Source: Silene latifolia
Taxonomy: Eukaryota; Streptophyta; Magnoliopsida; Caryophyllales; Caryophyllaceae
Length of the DNA stretch: 64,000 nucleotides
Direction: 5' to 3'
NCBI RefSeq assembly: GCF_048544455.1
Contig: NC_133537.1
Location: 18,103,541 to 18,167,540, forward strand
A program made the translations under genes and the position numbers. Below the pieces are notes generated by a model that saw only the letters and a list, made by a program, of their open reading frames with translations, made no database searches and was not told where the DNA came from. Positions 10,783-22,959 of this stretch are shown in pieces (within the stretch, counting starts at the first letter, position 1; each line of letters begins with the position of its first letter).

Positions 10783-12567
10783 CTAAATACTGAAACTGCA
10801 GAGACTCAACTACTTCTCATGATTGGAGTGGCTAGGGTTTGTCTAATTTATAGATAGTCTACTTTTTATCTTATTGTAAAGTGATTTGTTGCTATGTACT
10901 TAGTGCAGAAACTAAACTTCTCGAGTTCTCTTAATTATCAAGTCATGCGTGTACATATAGTATCATTCTGCCGGTTTTTACTTACCTGTATTTCATCTAT
11001 TCCTTTTTCTGTGTCGTCTAATTGCTTGGAAAATTCTGGGTGAAATCCCTTCAAACATTGATGAGAAAGCAATATTTGAAAGGTGTGAGACCTCTTTCTA
11101 TTCTGACTTTCCGCTTTAGAGTATCATAACTTTTATGGCGAATGACTGTTTCTTAGAACTGAACAAGTGAGCGAGCTCAGACCATCCGCATACTGCAAGG
11201 ATGAGTCATTGGCGGAACTTAAAGCCGAGAAGTTTATTGTACACTTGTTACACTGAAGATCAGTTTATGCAATGCCGTTGGCTCTTCTCATCTGTGCTTA
11301 TTTATATTTTTGGTGTTACTGTGTTAGCGCGTGATGCTTTCAAAAGTGTCGCTTCTAGAATGTTGCTTATTTCAGGCTTTGAATCATCTTGATTAGACTG
11401 TCACCAGCTTGCTGGAACAGTAATTATCGGACTTTTGACGGTTGTGACTCTAGTGTATACTCTCTTCAGATTACTCCACTCTCCCTCTTTTAAGAGTTGG
11501 TGGCAGAGATGCTTATAATTCGGTTGCTATTCATTGGGTAGATATATGAATACTTTGTCGTTGCTTTTTCTTTATTTCCCATCATTCTTTCTTTCTTTCT
11601 TTCATGTTACATGTTTCGTGTTTCGTGTTTTATGTTTCATGTTTCTAGTTTCTTATCATAACTTCTGAAGTCAAAACCACCTTCTAGCAACCAGAAATTT
11701 GGTTTAAGGTAATGATTTCACAACTGCATGGATAGACTATTTGAGACGGCTTAGAAAGGGTGTCAAAGAGTTGCATTAACTGATGGCGGAAAACCCTCTC
11801 TTGTTCTTCACCAAATGAGTTATGCGCCTGGTGCCCGGGCACTTGAGTTATGCAATGGAGCTGGGAAGGAAGTGAAAAGTTAATTAGAGAAGACAGTGAA
11901 ATGGGATTCTAACCTGAACTCTACATGCACTAACACGGTAAGAGACCATCCTTTTCTCTTCAATATCTCCCAAAACATATGAGAAAATATTATAGAATAT
12001 TTACTCTTATTAAAACAATTTTCATGAGCTTGTAATAGAACTGATAGGCAAAGATTTACCTAAAAATACGATTACATCAATACATCATATGACGGAGACC
12101 AGTAATAGACATCAATATTAAAGAACGGTTTCAGCTGCTAGTGTCGGACTGTCGGCTACTCGAATCAGGAAAAGGGGATGACATTATTGTCAAGGTACTA
12201 ACATGCAGTAACAGTGAAAGCAACCAACTTCACAGTTCACACTATGGAGTATTCTGTGGGATACTAGGATGTGTACTCATAATTCATAAACTGCCATTAA
12301 CCTTCTTGGTTCATCTTGGACTAATTCTTAATAAAATTATAAAATCATACTCATATCAGCAAGATTTTGACATTGTGACATTGTCTTCAATTCTGGCGTG
12401 CAAACTTATCCTTGGACTAATTCTTTTTCTTTTATTATTTTGTTTGTTCATCTTGACTTTCAGGTAATAAACTAAACCCCTTTTGGCAAACAAAAAAACA
12501 AAAAGTATTCACCTTCATCAATGAATCACAAGGTCTGAGCAACAACGGGATCAATTTTCCTGCAGGC
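10783..12567. other. Spacer between RER1 and the ankyrin gene
   Basis: The first few hundred bases are likely the RER1 3' UTR. The rest holds only short frames without domains, a TTTC-rich simple stretch near 11580-11640, and the presumed promoter and leader of the next gene. Confidence 0.45.
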
Positions 12568-14832
12568 ATGGATAGATTGTTCCGTAGTGCACAGAGAGGT
12601 GATCTTGAAGAGCTGCACAAACTGGTAGAAGAACAACCGCTCATCCTCCACCAAGTCTCCATCGGAGGCTCTGAGAATCCTTTACATTATTCCTGCGTTT
12701 CCGGGCACTTGGACTTCACAAAAGCGTTACTAGGGATGAAGCCTGAATTTGCAGGAGATTTAAATGCAGATGGTTATAGTCCGTTGCATTTGGCGTCGGC
12801 AAATGGAGATATAGAGACTGTGAAAGAGATCATAAGAGTTGATCCAAGCATCTGCCGTCTACAAGGAAAAGAGGGGAACACACCTCTGCATACTGCAGTG
12901 CTAAGAGGGAAGGTTGATGTTATTTGTGAAATGTTAGAAAACTGTGAAGGTTGCTTACAGGATGTGACTTTCCAGAAAGAGACCGCGTTGCATCTTGCTG
13001 TTAAGAGCATTCAGTTTGGAAGTTTGAAGGTTTTGCTGGATTGGATAAGGAGAAAGAATTCGGGGGAGATTCTGAACAAGAAGGATGAACATGGCAATAC
13101 TATCCTTCACCTTGCAGTCTGGAAGAAACAAAGGCAGGTACGTCTGAAGCCTTGTTTTGATGCCAAAAACAGAGAGAAAGGGAGGGGAAGGGGAAAGAGG
13201 GAAGGGAAAGAGTTTACCCTCCAAATTTTTCCTTTGTTGGAGGCGAAATAACTTGCCTTGCCTTGTATGAGGGAAAGGACGGATCCATTTTCCCTTCCCT
13301 CCACCACCATTTTGCTATCCAAACAATGTAATTTGTCTCCCTCCGAATCCCTTCTCTCCCTTTCCGTCCAGATTCCCCTATCCAAACAAGGCCTTACTGA
13401 ATTTTGTTATAGGTAAGTTTCCAGTTTCTAATCAATTGGCGATATTCCTAGACTGCTAGACCACACATGCACTATCCCAGGTTCCCACCATATGGTTCGG
13501 GTTGGTAATTAACTCACATTTAGATTTCTGTTTGATTTATGTGGTTTTAGGAACAATGATAAGCTGGTTGGGTTGGGTAATGACCTAGGAAATTACCTCC
13601 CAAAAATTCTTTCAAAGTTCACAATAACATTATGAAAGTAAAAGGAAAAATTCGGTAAAATGAAAATTTTGTGTTTGCCGAGAAAAATTGCTGAAAGGTA
13701 TGATTAGGTATGGGAAATCATTGGGGTTGTACGGGGTTGGATATAGCTATATAGGCTCTCCCAACCCGCATTTACCTAGCAAAACCTTTAATCATACCCG
13801 CCCACTACCCATCATGGTAAAATTTTAAAACAGTATCCGCTTCAACGACTGAAGACTTCAGTCCCCTAAGGTTTGAGCCAAGTCTACTTTGATGTTCGGA
13901 GATTTCACTAAATTCACTTTAGTGACCTAACATTTCAGTGTATTTCCCAATTTGGTGACTTGAGGTTTGGGTTGAAGGGTTTGTGACCCGTTTACATGTG
14001 ACACGAACACGAACCCGACACGACCCGATCTGTTTGCCAGGTCTAGTTGTATCTGCGAGAAGTTGTATTTTTTTTTTTTTTTAATTCTTCTGATTAAAAC
14101 AAATAAATAAAGCAGGTCTTGGATTTGCTTGTAGAAAATAATCCTGGGTCTCTGGAGGTAAATGCAATCAACAATAGTGGCTTGACAGCACTAGATTTGC
14201 TGTTAATTTTTCCAAGCGAAGCCGGTGACCGAGAAATCCACGAAATACTTCAAGGGGCTGGAGCCTTAAAAGCTAAAGACATTGCCTTCCATATCACAAC
14301 TACTTCCTGTAGTACTCGTAACACACCTGTGATTGACAACAGTTCTAATCTGATTCAATACTTCAAATTTCATGTGGGAAGAGATTCTCCAAGTGATGTC
14401 CGGAGTACCCTTCTAGTCATAGCTGTTTTGGTGGCGACAGCAACGTACCAGCTTGGTATAACTCCTCCTGGTGGCACGTGGCAGGACAATCAAGGCCATA
14501 TTGCCGGAACTTCAATCTTGGGCTATCATAGTAGGGTGTCTTATGTCTTGCTAGTTGCTTTTAATTCCCTTGGATTGAATATCTCTCTATACATGATCGC
14601 TATCTTGACGAGCAAGTTTCCATTAGCAACAGATCTTCGAGCTTTACTATTCAGTATGTACTTTACGTATAATCTTTCCGTGTCAGCTACTTCGCCAGAG
14701 AATGCCAAAGTATTCACCATTGTCATCACGTCGATCCTGCCTACTGCAGTCCCGCTGATTGGCAACTTGATACGAAAATACGGGGGTTTTAATCATCTAT
14801 ATGGCATTTTTCGTAGAGGACACGGAAATTAA
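12568..14832 (+). CDS. Ankyrin-repeat membrane protein with PGG domain (ACD6/ITN1-like family)
   Basis: Two coding exons, 12568-13137 and 14116-14832, join by GT-AG in frame (KKQRQ-VLDLL) to give 428 residues. The N-terminal half has ankyrin repeats: ENPLHYSCVSGHLDF, GYSPLHLASANGDIE, GNTPLHTAVLRGKVD, ETALHLAVKSI and GNTILHLAVWKKQ. From about residue 275 comes the PGG domain: RDSPSDVRSTLLVIAVLVAT, the signature ITPPGGTW near residue 308, then two or three more hydrophobic helices ending near the C terminus. Such plant proteins sit in the plasma or ER membrane and act in immunity, salt or ABA responses; the exact role here is unknown. The gene looks intact. A related fragment follows at 15051. 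Confidence 0.9.
13147..13396. mobile_element. MITE-like element in the ankyrin-gene intron
   Basis: Ends are inverted: AAGCCTTGTTTTGATGCC on the left, and ATCCAAACAAGGCCTTA on the right, whose complement is TAAGGCCTTGTTTGGAT. The interior is a purine-rich stretch followed by its pyrimidine-rich mirror. CTGA occurs on both sides, but the boundaries and superfamily are uncertain. Confidence 0.55.
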
Positions 14833-14859
14833 GGACTTGAGGAGGAGGCAAGGGATCGC

Positions 14860-14903
14860 TTTTTTTTTTTTTTTTTTTTTTTTTTGTATATATATATATA
14901 TAT
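14860..14903. repeat. Poly-T and (TA)n tract after the ankyrin gene
   Basis: A run of about 25 T followed by GTATATATATATATATATC, in the presumed 3' UTR. Confidence 0.8.
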
Positions 14904-15050
14904 CAAAACTTTCATTTGTACAAATTATGGAATGATGTTTTCAGCCTGAGGGCAATTTTCGTAATGGGTTATACACTTATACATTGTTAACATAAACAAA
15001 GCATCAATATTTGGTTATAAATTATGGTGGAATAAGGCAAATAACAGGCA

Positions 15051-15222
15051 ATGCTAGAGTTAAATCCCGCTGTTGCAGGAAAGTTGAGTTCAGATGGTTA
15101 TACTCCCCTGCACTTGGCATTTGCAAATGGGCGGGTTGAAACAGCGGAAGTGATTCTTTGAGCGTGTCAAATTGTAGCAAGTTGCTATAGGATTTGGCAA
15201 AGGGCACATTTGAAACCTCTGT
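15051..15222 (+). pseudogene. Relic of an ankyrin-repeat gene
   Basis: The frame reads MLELNPAVAGKLSSDGYTPL followed by HLAFANGRVETAEVIL and then a stop. This matches residues of the upstream gene (MKPEFAGDLNADGYSPLHLA, then SANGDIETVKEII). Only about one and a half ankyrin repeats remain, with no PGG domain, so it is a decayed tandem duplicate. Similarity fades after the stop. Confidence 0.8.
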
Positions 15223-15831
15223 TATAGCCGTTTAAAGCGAGGCTTTGCCGGTTTAGATGACAAGAACTTTGGTACAGAATGTAAGACAATGAGACTGGGC
15301 AGTTTGCAGTCAGGAACTCGTCAAATGAACAAGTAGAATACAGATATGGTGCTATTTGGTTTTGTCTCTGTTAGAAAGTTGGCTGGGCAGTTTGCAGTTT
15401 ATTATGGGAATATCATTCTCTTGTCTGCAATTGTGTATCGGTTAATGCGTTTTCGAATGATTTACAGAATTCGGTTCTGTTTTGTCATGTGTAGTTTAAA
15501 TGATTAAAACCTGTGAGATACAGACTGAACATCTTACAAAAAGTTGTCAATCAACTGTAGTTCCAAGTTAGCTAATATAACCCTGCCCCCGGTAAGCCAT
15601 TGGCGTAAGAGTAATGGATCATAAAGGTTGCGAGTTGGCACCCGGAATATACAGAAATATAAACACCGCTGTACAAAGGAAGAAAGGATCGGAACAAATG
15701 ATAATAAAATGCATGGACTGCACTCAACATATGATCGATAAAACTGAATAACCACTGTACATCAATCAAGTGCCACTGCCATTTAGACATTTAGCGAATA
15801 ATTACAGTTTAACACACAGCATTTTGATCGC
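15223..15831. other. Spacer and 3' flank of the MAP kinase gene
   Basis: No coding signal is seen. The right part is likely the 3' UTR of the minus-strand kinase gene. Confidence 0.4.
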
Positions 15832-17113
15832 CTAGAGAAACGCAGCCTCATGATGGTATAGCAACATTTCATCTCGTATCATTTTCCTTATCTTATGCAC
15901 TCCAACGCTGGCGTCCACGTCAATGTGACACGGAGAAGGAGCAGGCTGGCTCTTGCGGTGATTGCACATACTTTGTATGTACGGGTGTTGCAGTGCCTCT
16001 GCCACCGTTATCCTCTTGTCCGGATTAAACTGAAGCATCTTGTTTAGCAAGTCCAACCCCATTGGATCTACATTTGGGTACAATAACTTGAAATCGATCC
16101 CTGGTGTGTAAGGCTGTGATTCGAGTAGCCGATATGCCTCCCAGTCGCAACTAGTTATGAAACTGAGATTTGAATTATTTTGTGTTCCAAGTATATTGAT
16201 AATTTTAATCAATTGGCCCGGCTTGTCTTTGGCTGAAAAAAGGTGGTTTCCCCCAAGTAATTCAGCGAATATGCAGCCTACGGACCAAACATCGATGGAG
16301 GGTCCGTAGGTAGAGCAATTTAGGAGGAGTTCTGGTGCTTTATACCCACGTGTTCCCAAGTTCTCTGTTGCAAACTGAGTTTGACTCGAGCCTTTGGTGG
16401 TTGTTGCTAGCCCAAAATCGCATATCTTCAGGTCACGCTTAGCATTCACTAGAAGATTTCCCGGCTTCAAATCCCGGTGAATGATGTTGGCAGTGTGTAG
16501 ATAGTTGAGGCCATTAAGCAACTGCATCATGAATTTTTCATATAATGTCAGTCAGTAATCTATTAAAGACTATTACTTGCTGCCAAAGACTGATCAAATT
16601 TTTAATAAACTCGACTCCTTCTATAATTATAGAAACTATGTACCGTTCTAGGTTAATAAAATTTTAAAGAATGTCCGAAACCTTAATCAAAGAATGAATT
16701 ACAAAAAACAGGAGATAAAAGAAAGTTATATAACGTACTTGCAACATGAAATACTTGACGAGGTAATTTGGCAAAGGTGGAGAAGAGCGAATGAAGCTGC
16801 CAAGATCGGCATCCATAAGCTCGAAAACCAAGTATACATCCTTGCACTTAGCTGAAGGAATCATGACATCTTTCAATGCAATAACGTTCTTATGACGAAC
16901 ATGACGCAAGATTTTCAACTCCCTCAAGGCCTTCAAAGCTTCGTTGGAATTCTCACGGACTTTAATCTTCTTAATAGCAACTTCCTCCTTAGTGAGGGTA
17001 TTAATAGAAGAACATACGACACCATAGGCACCCTTGCCTATCGGATCTTTAGGCTTGTACTTAGGTTCGACCTCAAATACTGACTTATTATGGTGCATCA
17101 TTATCATCTTCAT
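15832..17113 (-). CDS. MAP-kinase-like protein with altered TxY motif
   Basis: Two exons on the minus strand, 17113-16739 and 16521-15832, join by GT-AG in frame (YFMLQ-LLNGL) to give 354 residues, near the usual size of plant MAP kinases. Visible kinase features: Gly loop GKGAYG at residues 26-31, VAIKK with catalytic Lys48, Glu65 in helix C, HRDLKPGN with Asp142, DFG at 160-162, and APELLL. Overall it resembles the plant MPK4-like group. The activation loop is odd: where TEY or TDY is expected it reads [14 protein letters not shown], so the phosphorylated Tyr is Asn179 and the usual TRWYRAPE is TRGYKAPE. No stop or frameshift is seen and catalytic residues are kept. It may be active but not controlled by normal dual phosphorylation, or be a recently decaying duplicate. 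Confidence 0.85.
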
Positions 17114-17409
17114 TGTTAATTTTGTTATCTTGAATAATAGTAATGTTTATAGAGACACCAAGTAGAATGACGAATAATGAATGAATTGAATGAGAGTAAA
17201 AGGGTAATTTCGCTAGGTTTGTTATATTTAAAAGGAAAATACCCTCCCAATTCACAAAGTCCTATTTAGGAATTTAGTACGCGCATAACTACTCCGTGTG
17301 ATTACTTAAGGTAAGTGTTTATTTAAATTTTGTTAACAAACGGTAAAGGAATCATTTATTTGACGAGAGAATGTCCAATTTCTACTCCTAAATGGAATTC
17401 TAATTCTAA
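17114..17409. other. Upstream region of the MAP kinase gene
   Basis: AT-rich, presumably the promoter and leader of the minus-strand kinase gene. It ends in TTCTAA repeats where the Helitrons inserted. Confidence 0.4.
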
Positions 17410-18564
17410 TCAATACTATATATTAAATCCAGAAACCAAGGGACTTCAATGTAATTAAAGAAAGTTATACAAATTAATTATACTATATAGTTTTAAATCA
17501 CTAGCACCGTGTGATAGACCCAATTAAGGGATCTCAATGCAAATATTATATACTTTGGGTTAAAGTTAAATTAATAAAAGCTTGGTAATTTTCCTAAACA
17601 TTTGTAAGAGACTAAAACATGGTAAATTTCCTTAAAATAAAATAATTAATTAAGATGGTCAATTTCCTTAAAATCAATAAAATAATTAATTAAGATGGTC
17701 AATTTCAAGGAGACTAAAAGAAAGAAGATGCTTGGTAATTTTCCTAAATATTTATAGAAAACTAGAAGATGGTCAATTTTCTTAAAATAAAATAATTAAT
17801 TAGTATAAACATGCACACTTATGGTATTACATAAAATTATATATTAAATTTAAAATCTATGCAATTTTATGAAACTTTATAGTTTATTAGATGTATAGAG
17901 TTAACATACAAAAATATAATATAAGTAGTTTATAAATAATTCAAGTTAGATTCCATAATATATAATATTGCATAATTCTTTCGATTTGATTTAACGCATA
18001 TATGTAATATATTTATATAAATATATAATCCTTTTAAAATTGCATGCTAAGTAGTAAAAGTAATTTCGTCAGTAAAGAAAAGAATTGTAGTAACATTGGA
18101 TATAGTTATATGATATTAATCACTCATTTGAATAGTAAAAGTAACATTATTATCAGCGAAATTAGTGAAAGTGGTAGAAACAATAACGGGAGTGGTGAAA
18201 TAATCAATATTAATGCGGCAATAGTGAAAGTAACAATAATTACGGTGGGAGTACTGAAATTTTGAATATTAACGGGGTAGTAGTGACAATAACAATAATT
18301 ACGGCGGGAGTAGTGAAAGTACCAATGATTACGGGCAAGTAGTGAAATGTTATTACTATTGTTTCATTAATTAGAGTAAAATATTAATAGTGGGAGTAGT
18401 GAATTTGTCTCAAAATTTATTTCATCGTAATTTTAGGATATCTCATAGAAAAATATATTAATGATAAATTTATAAGTTATGCAACTTTAAGTAATTTTAT
18501 TTAATGAAAAAAAAAATTAATGGTAAGTAGAGGTAGCCCGGGCGAAGCCGGGTACCAATACTAG
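17410..18564 (+). mobile_element. Non-autonomous Helitron, first of a tandem pair
   Basis: It begins TC at 17410 followed by AATACTATATATTAAATCC and ends with the hairpin CCCGGGCGAAGCCGGG (18537-18552) then TACCAATACTAG, followed by T. TC start, a GC-rich hairpin about a dozen bases from the end, a terminal CTAG and no target duplication are Helitron hallmarks. No Rep/helicase gene is present. The interior carries repeated GTAGTGAAAGTAACAATAAT-like units (about 18130-18370). Confidence 0.85.
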
Positions 18565-19752
18565 TACTATATATTAATTCCAGAAACCAAGGGACTTCCA
18601 TGTAATTAAATAAATCTATACACATTAATTATACTATATAGTTTTAAATCGCTAGCGCCGTGTGATGGACCTGAACAAGGGACTTCAATGTAAATATTAT
18701 ATAGTTTTGGTTAAAAGTATAAATTTAGAGAATATAAGAATATGGCGAGTTTCCTTAAATAAACGGGTCCCACTTATGGTATTAATTAGTATATAAATAT
18801 GTTAATTATTTAACACACATAAATATAATATAAGTATATGTTATATTTTGGAAACTATTTAAAGGTAAGTAAATCAATTCAGATTTCCAAAAAATATAAT
18901 ATTCCATAATTCATTAGATTGAAGTATAAATTTAGAGAACACGGAACATGATAATTTTCCTTAAAATAAATATACCCCACTTATGGTATTAATTAGTATA
19001 AAGATGTTAATTATTTTAACATAAACAAATATAATAAAGTATATTATATTTTGGAAACTATTAAAAAGTAAATAAAACAAGCTAGATTTCCAAAAAATAT
19101 AATATTCCATAATTATTTCTACTTAATTAATTTAATGTATATATGTAATATATTTAAATGCATATATGTAATATATTTTATTTTGAGTAGTGAGAGTAAT
19201 AAAAGTAACCTTAATTGGATATAGTAATCACTCATTGGATACTTAAAGAGTAAAAGTAATTCTGTTAGTAGTGAAAAGAATTGTAATAACATTCGATATA
19301 GTAATATGATAGTAATCACTCATTTGAATAGTCAAAGTAATAATATTAATGATAAGGGAGTAGTGAAAATAACAGAAGTAACAACGGGAGTAGTGAAATT
19401 ATCAATATTAATGTACAAATAGTGAAAGTAACAATAATTAGGTAACAATAATTACGGCGGGAGTAGTGAAAGTAAAAGCCATAATAACGAATGTAATAAA
19501 AGTAACAATTCTAAGAACAAAAGAAAGTATATATGAAAAATTAGCTAAGCAATCGATTTAAGTAAAATATTAATAGCGGGAGTAGTTGTCTCATAATTTA
19601 TTTCACTGTAATTTTAAGATATATTCCGTATCATAGAAAAATATATTAATGGGATTTATGAGTTATGCAACTTTAAAATAGTTTTAATTAATTGAAAATA
19701 TATTTCAATGCTAAATACAGGTAGCCCGGGCGAAGCCGGGCACCCATACTAG
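18565..19752 (+). mobile_element. Non-autonomous Helitron, second of a tandem pair
   Basis: It follows the CTAG of the first copy directly and begins TACTATATATTAATTCCAG, matching the first copy from its fifth base. It ends with the hairpin CCCGGGCGAAGCCGGGC and ACCCATACTAG. The 3' flank resumes the TTCTAA repeats found before 17410, consistent with insertion of the pair between A and T. The interior has the same type of GTAGTGAAA-rich repeats (about 19330-19500). Confidence 0.85.
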
Positions 19753-19931
19753 TTCTAATTCTAATTCTAATTCTAATCCTAATAGGAAGTAAGACCCTGT
19801 TTTTTATGGCTTTTTAATGAATATTGAATCGAATCAATTGAATTGAATGGAGTGAGTGAATGAATCGAATGAATGAAGTAAGCCCAATGAATGGAGTGAA
19901 TGAACTAAAGCTGATTGAAGTTGAATTGAAC
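19753..19931. other. Short spacer rich in GAATGAAT/GAATTGAA motifs
   Basis: Contains repeated GAATCGAAT, GAATGAA and TTGAATTGAA words. Similar words recur near 63540-63564. No gene is seen. Confidence 0.4.
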
Positions 19932-20172
<241 letters not shown>

Positions 20173-20270
20173 GGGTAGAGTTCCGGTGAGAACGGGGCTT
20201 ATCGTGAGAACCGTGAGAACAGCTCTCAACCGTCCATCAAATTATCTGACGGCTGAGATTAGACGCGCGC
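20173..20270. repeat. Left terminal inverted repeat of the giant MULE
   Basis: Two or three GTGAGAAC boxes at fixed spacing, a CTGACGG block and GCGCGC at the inner end match the inverted right terminus (61160-61283) in order and spacing, but with many substitutions. Confidence 0.65.
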
Positions 20271-20937
20271 TTCTCTTAGAGTTTCACGGAAAACAAAAAA
20301 TAAGACTGTACATGTCAGCAATATCAAGCCTACGTAACAAAATCAAACCACACGAAACAAAATCAATCGATTTCATCATTAATCCTTCCTTAATTTGTAA
20401 ATTTTTGTCTTTCGACATCAAATTTAGTGATCTAAAATCGGTTATTCATCATCAATTCTTTGTGTTCAAGCGCAAATCGAGTCAATTTGTTCAAACTTTT
20501 GCATTCATCAGCTATTCAGTTATTTCAAGATCAAAACTTTGTAAGGAAAATCGGAATTGATTTCGTCATTCATCTGGAATTATTGTTTTCTACAGTCAAT
20601 ATTGAGATATGTTAATTCAATGTTATTTATTTCTTTTCTGAATCGTTATTGAATTGATTTTATGATGATGTTAAAGTTGAATTTAATCAAATTCAACTTA
20701 ATTTCGGATTTGATTCAATTTAATTAACTAGATTTAATGTCCAGAACCACAAAAGTATTAATTTTATAATGAAAAGTGTTAAATTAGGGTTTATAGTTTG
20801 TTTGTTTGGTTTTAGGAGGATGATAAATGCAAATGTACTTTGTGGTGAGAAAAAATGTAAAAATAATGAGAAAGGAAAAGTGTGCAATTTGAAGTAACTG
20901 AAAAGTAATTTTGCATGTAAAAATAATGTGTTGTGTT
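20271..20937. other. Subterminal non-coding region of the giant MULE
   Basis: AT-rich leader-like sequence. The block 20897-20937 (AACTGAAAAGTAATTTTGCA and onward) is a copy of 60509-60545, which covers the 5' end of the second Ulp1 gene. I therefore read it as a non-coding duplicate. Confidence 0.5.
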
Positions 20938-21684
20938 TAGGGATGGCAATGGGTGGGATATGGATGGGGTGGAGCCATATCCATATCCATATCCATTTAA
21001 TATTTTTTCATCCATCCATATCCCACCTCCATCCATTTAATATTTTTTCATCCATCCATATCCATATCCACCGGGTGAAGCGGGTGGAGCGGGTACCCGT
21101 TGGATATTTTCACAGCTTATAAAATTTAAAGATAATATATCGTAAAAAAAATTATGGCGATAAAATTAAAAGGCATACATAATTCAAGTAACAATATGTG
21201 TTAGCAAATAGCAACCCCAGTATATATCCAACAACAAAGTGTCTTTGCAAAGCAAGTGATCATACAAATACGCCACGCCAACTACAAAGAAACCACCAAC
21301 GCATTATATTATTGATTAAACTAACAAAATAAGTTACTTTGATTAGTGAAAATAACAATATCCACATAAACACAAGTTTTACTTTGCCTAAATAAAGTAT
21401 GATATTAAAATTAAGTAAAATTTTGATAAAAAAAATATAATTTTGAAGGGAAATCATTAATGACCTAAATAATTATTAACTTAATAAAAAATTAACTATA
21501 AATATTAATTTCGGATATACACAGGGTGGTTAAGCGGGTGAGAGACGATAATCCATATCCCACCCTAAATTCACCCATATCCATATCCTACCCTAAATTC
21601 GAAAAAAATTCGTCATCCATATCCCACCCATTTAATTTCGGGTGGATGGATATCCACAAGGTAAGGGTGGGACTGCCATCCCTA
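20938..21684. mobile_element. Non-autonomous hAT element
   Basis: Inverted termini TAGGGATGGCAATGGGTGGG (left) and GGTGGGACTGCCATCCCTA (right), with an 8-bp target duplication GTTGTGTT at 20930-20937 and 21685-21692. The element is 747 bp, rich in CATATCCATATCC repeats at both ends, and without a transposase. A paralogous block at 60528-60550 has the same sequence without the insert, which confirms the boundaries. Confidence 0.95.
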
Positions 21685-22385
21685 GTTGTGTTGTGCTGTA
21701 CACGTTTCATAAGGAAATGTCCAATCAGTCTTAGTGAAATGTGCATTATATATAATAAGGATGTGCAAGTATTTATTACCTTTTGCAAGTGGTCTTGCAA
21801 CTGTTCACAATAAGTCACAGTAAGTCAAATGACGGTTGTAACTTGCTTATGTGGTGAAAAGACACAATTATTCACATTAATTTGAATATTACTTCTAAAT
21901 GTACATTATATTAATTATAAAAAAACATGTTCCATAAAATAAATTGTCCACTATCTATATTCGTAATTTGCATTTTCTGATAATTAGGTGCAACTAAAAT
22001 ATCATTAAGCACTGTTTGGAAAATGTACATTATATTATATTTAAAGGTACATTAAATTATTTAAAAAAGAACATGGAACATTATTTGGAAAATAAATGTG
22101 AATTCAGTTTAATTCAAATGTCCATTACGTATTTTCATAATGTGAATATACTGTTTTATGCAAGAGATTAAAGTAACATAGATAACTTCACCCAATTTAT
22201 TAATTACCATGATTATGTTTGTGTCAGTTGAAAAGACACATCTGTTCACAGAATTTAATCTCTTATAATCAATTAATCCACTATATAAACCAAGAGTCCA
22301 CAACCACTTTTCCATCCTACCTTTTCCAATAAGCAAAACTTTTAATCTGTCCAGAAAACTACTTAATTTTATTAAAAAAAAAACA

Positions 22386-22912
22386 ATGTCTTACTCAAAA
22401 TGCACAATAGTTCCCTACACGAATGATGCTCACAAACAAAATTTCGTGGAGCATAATCATCAATGGAAAGTAAGCCAGATTTCTTCAAACTGGTTTGATG
22501 GAGATGACATTCCCGTGGAGATGGATGTACCATCTCACAGTCGTCCTTTACATCCTTTCCTTACTACTGAGGCATTGCTCCGGATTTTTTTTGATCGACT
22601 TGGGAGGGAAGAAAAGAGAAACATGGCCATGGTGTGCAAGGGCTGGTCAAAGTGGTTCCTTATAGGGACCGAGCCAAGGGTAATGGATAAGGATTATTAC
22701 CGAGGCGCGGTTCGGGGAAATGAAAATGGTATAATCTATGTCACAAAGGATAATCGGCTCCTTGACATATTTTGCCTTTGCACGACTATGTCTAGTCGTG
22801 CAGAAATAATTAGACATCATAAACAACAAGAATGACAATTTAAAAACCAAAGAGAAGAATATGAAATTGAGGAGCAGTCTGGTGATGAGGGTTATTATGA
22901 CTCCGACTGTTA
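22386..22912 (+). pseudogene. F-box-like protein gene in the MULE, plus-strand copy
   Basis: The main frame encodes 149 residues from the ATG at 22386 to a TGA at 22833. The same frame continues past that stop for another 25 codons with an acidic tail (EEYEIEEQSGDEGYYDSD) to TAG at 22912, so the TGA may be a recent mutation. The central part, TTEALLRIFFDRLGREEKRN followed by MAMVCKGWSKWF, resembles an F-box (a helix, then VCKxW). F-box proteins recruit targets to SCF ubiquitin ligases, but the match is weak and judged by eye. A diverged copy with the same layout, including the acidic tail, lies at 51982-52565 on the minus strand. It stands just upstream of the transposase, with about 410 bp between. 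Confidence 0.5.
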
Positions 22913-22959
22913 GATTAGTTTAGAAATATATTAAGTTAATTTTCTAGTTTATTGTTATT

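Noticed and set aside
11201-11392. 63-codon frame downstream of RER1
   Set aside because: No domain, no splice context and normal intergenic composition; probably chance.
13990-14050. CCCGACACGACCCGATCTGT followed by TTGCCAGGTCTAG, resembling a hAT-type MITE end
   Set aside because: No matching inverted end or 8-bp duplication was found nearby.
20186-20560. 124-codon frame at the left MULE end
   Set aside because: Overlaps the terminal repeat and has no domain.
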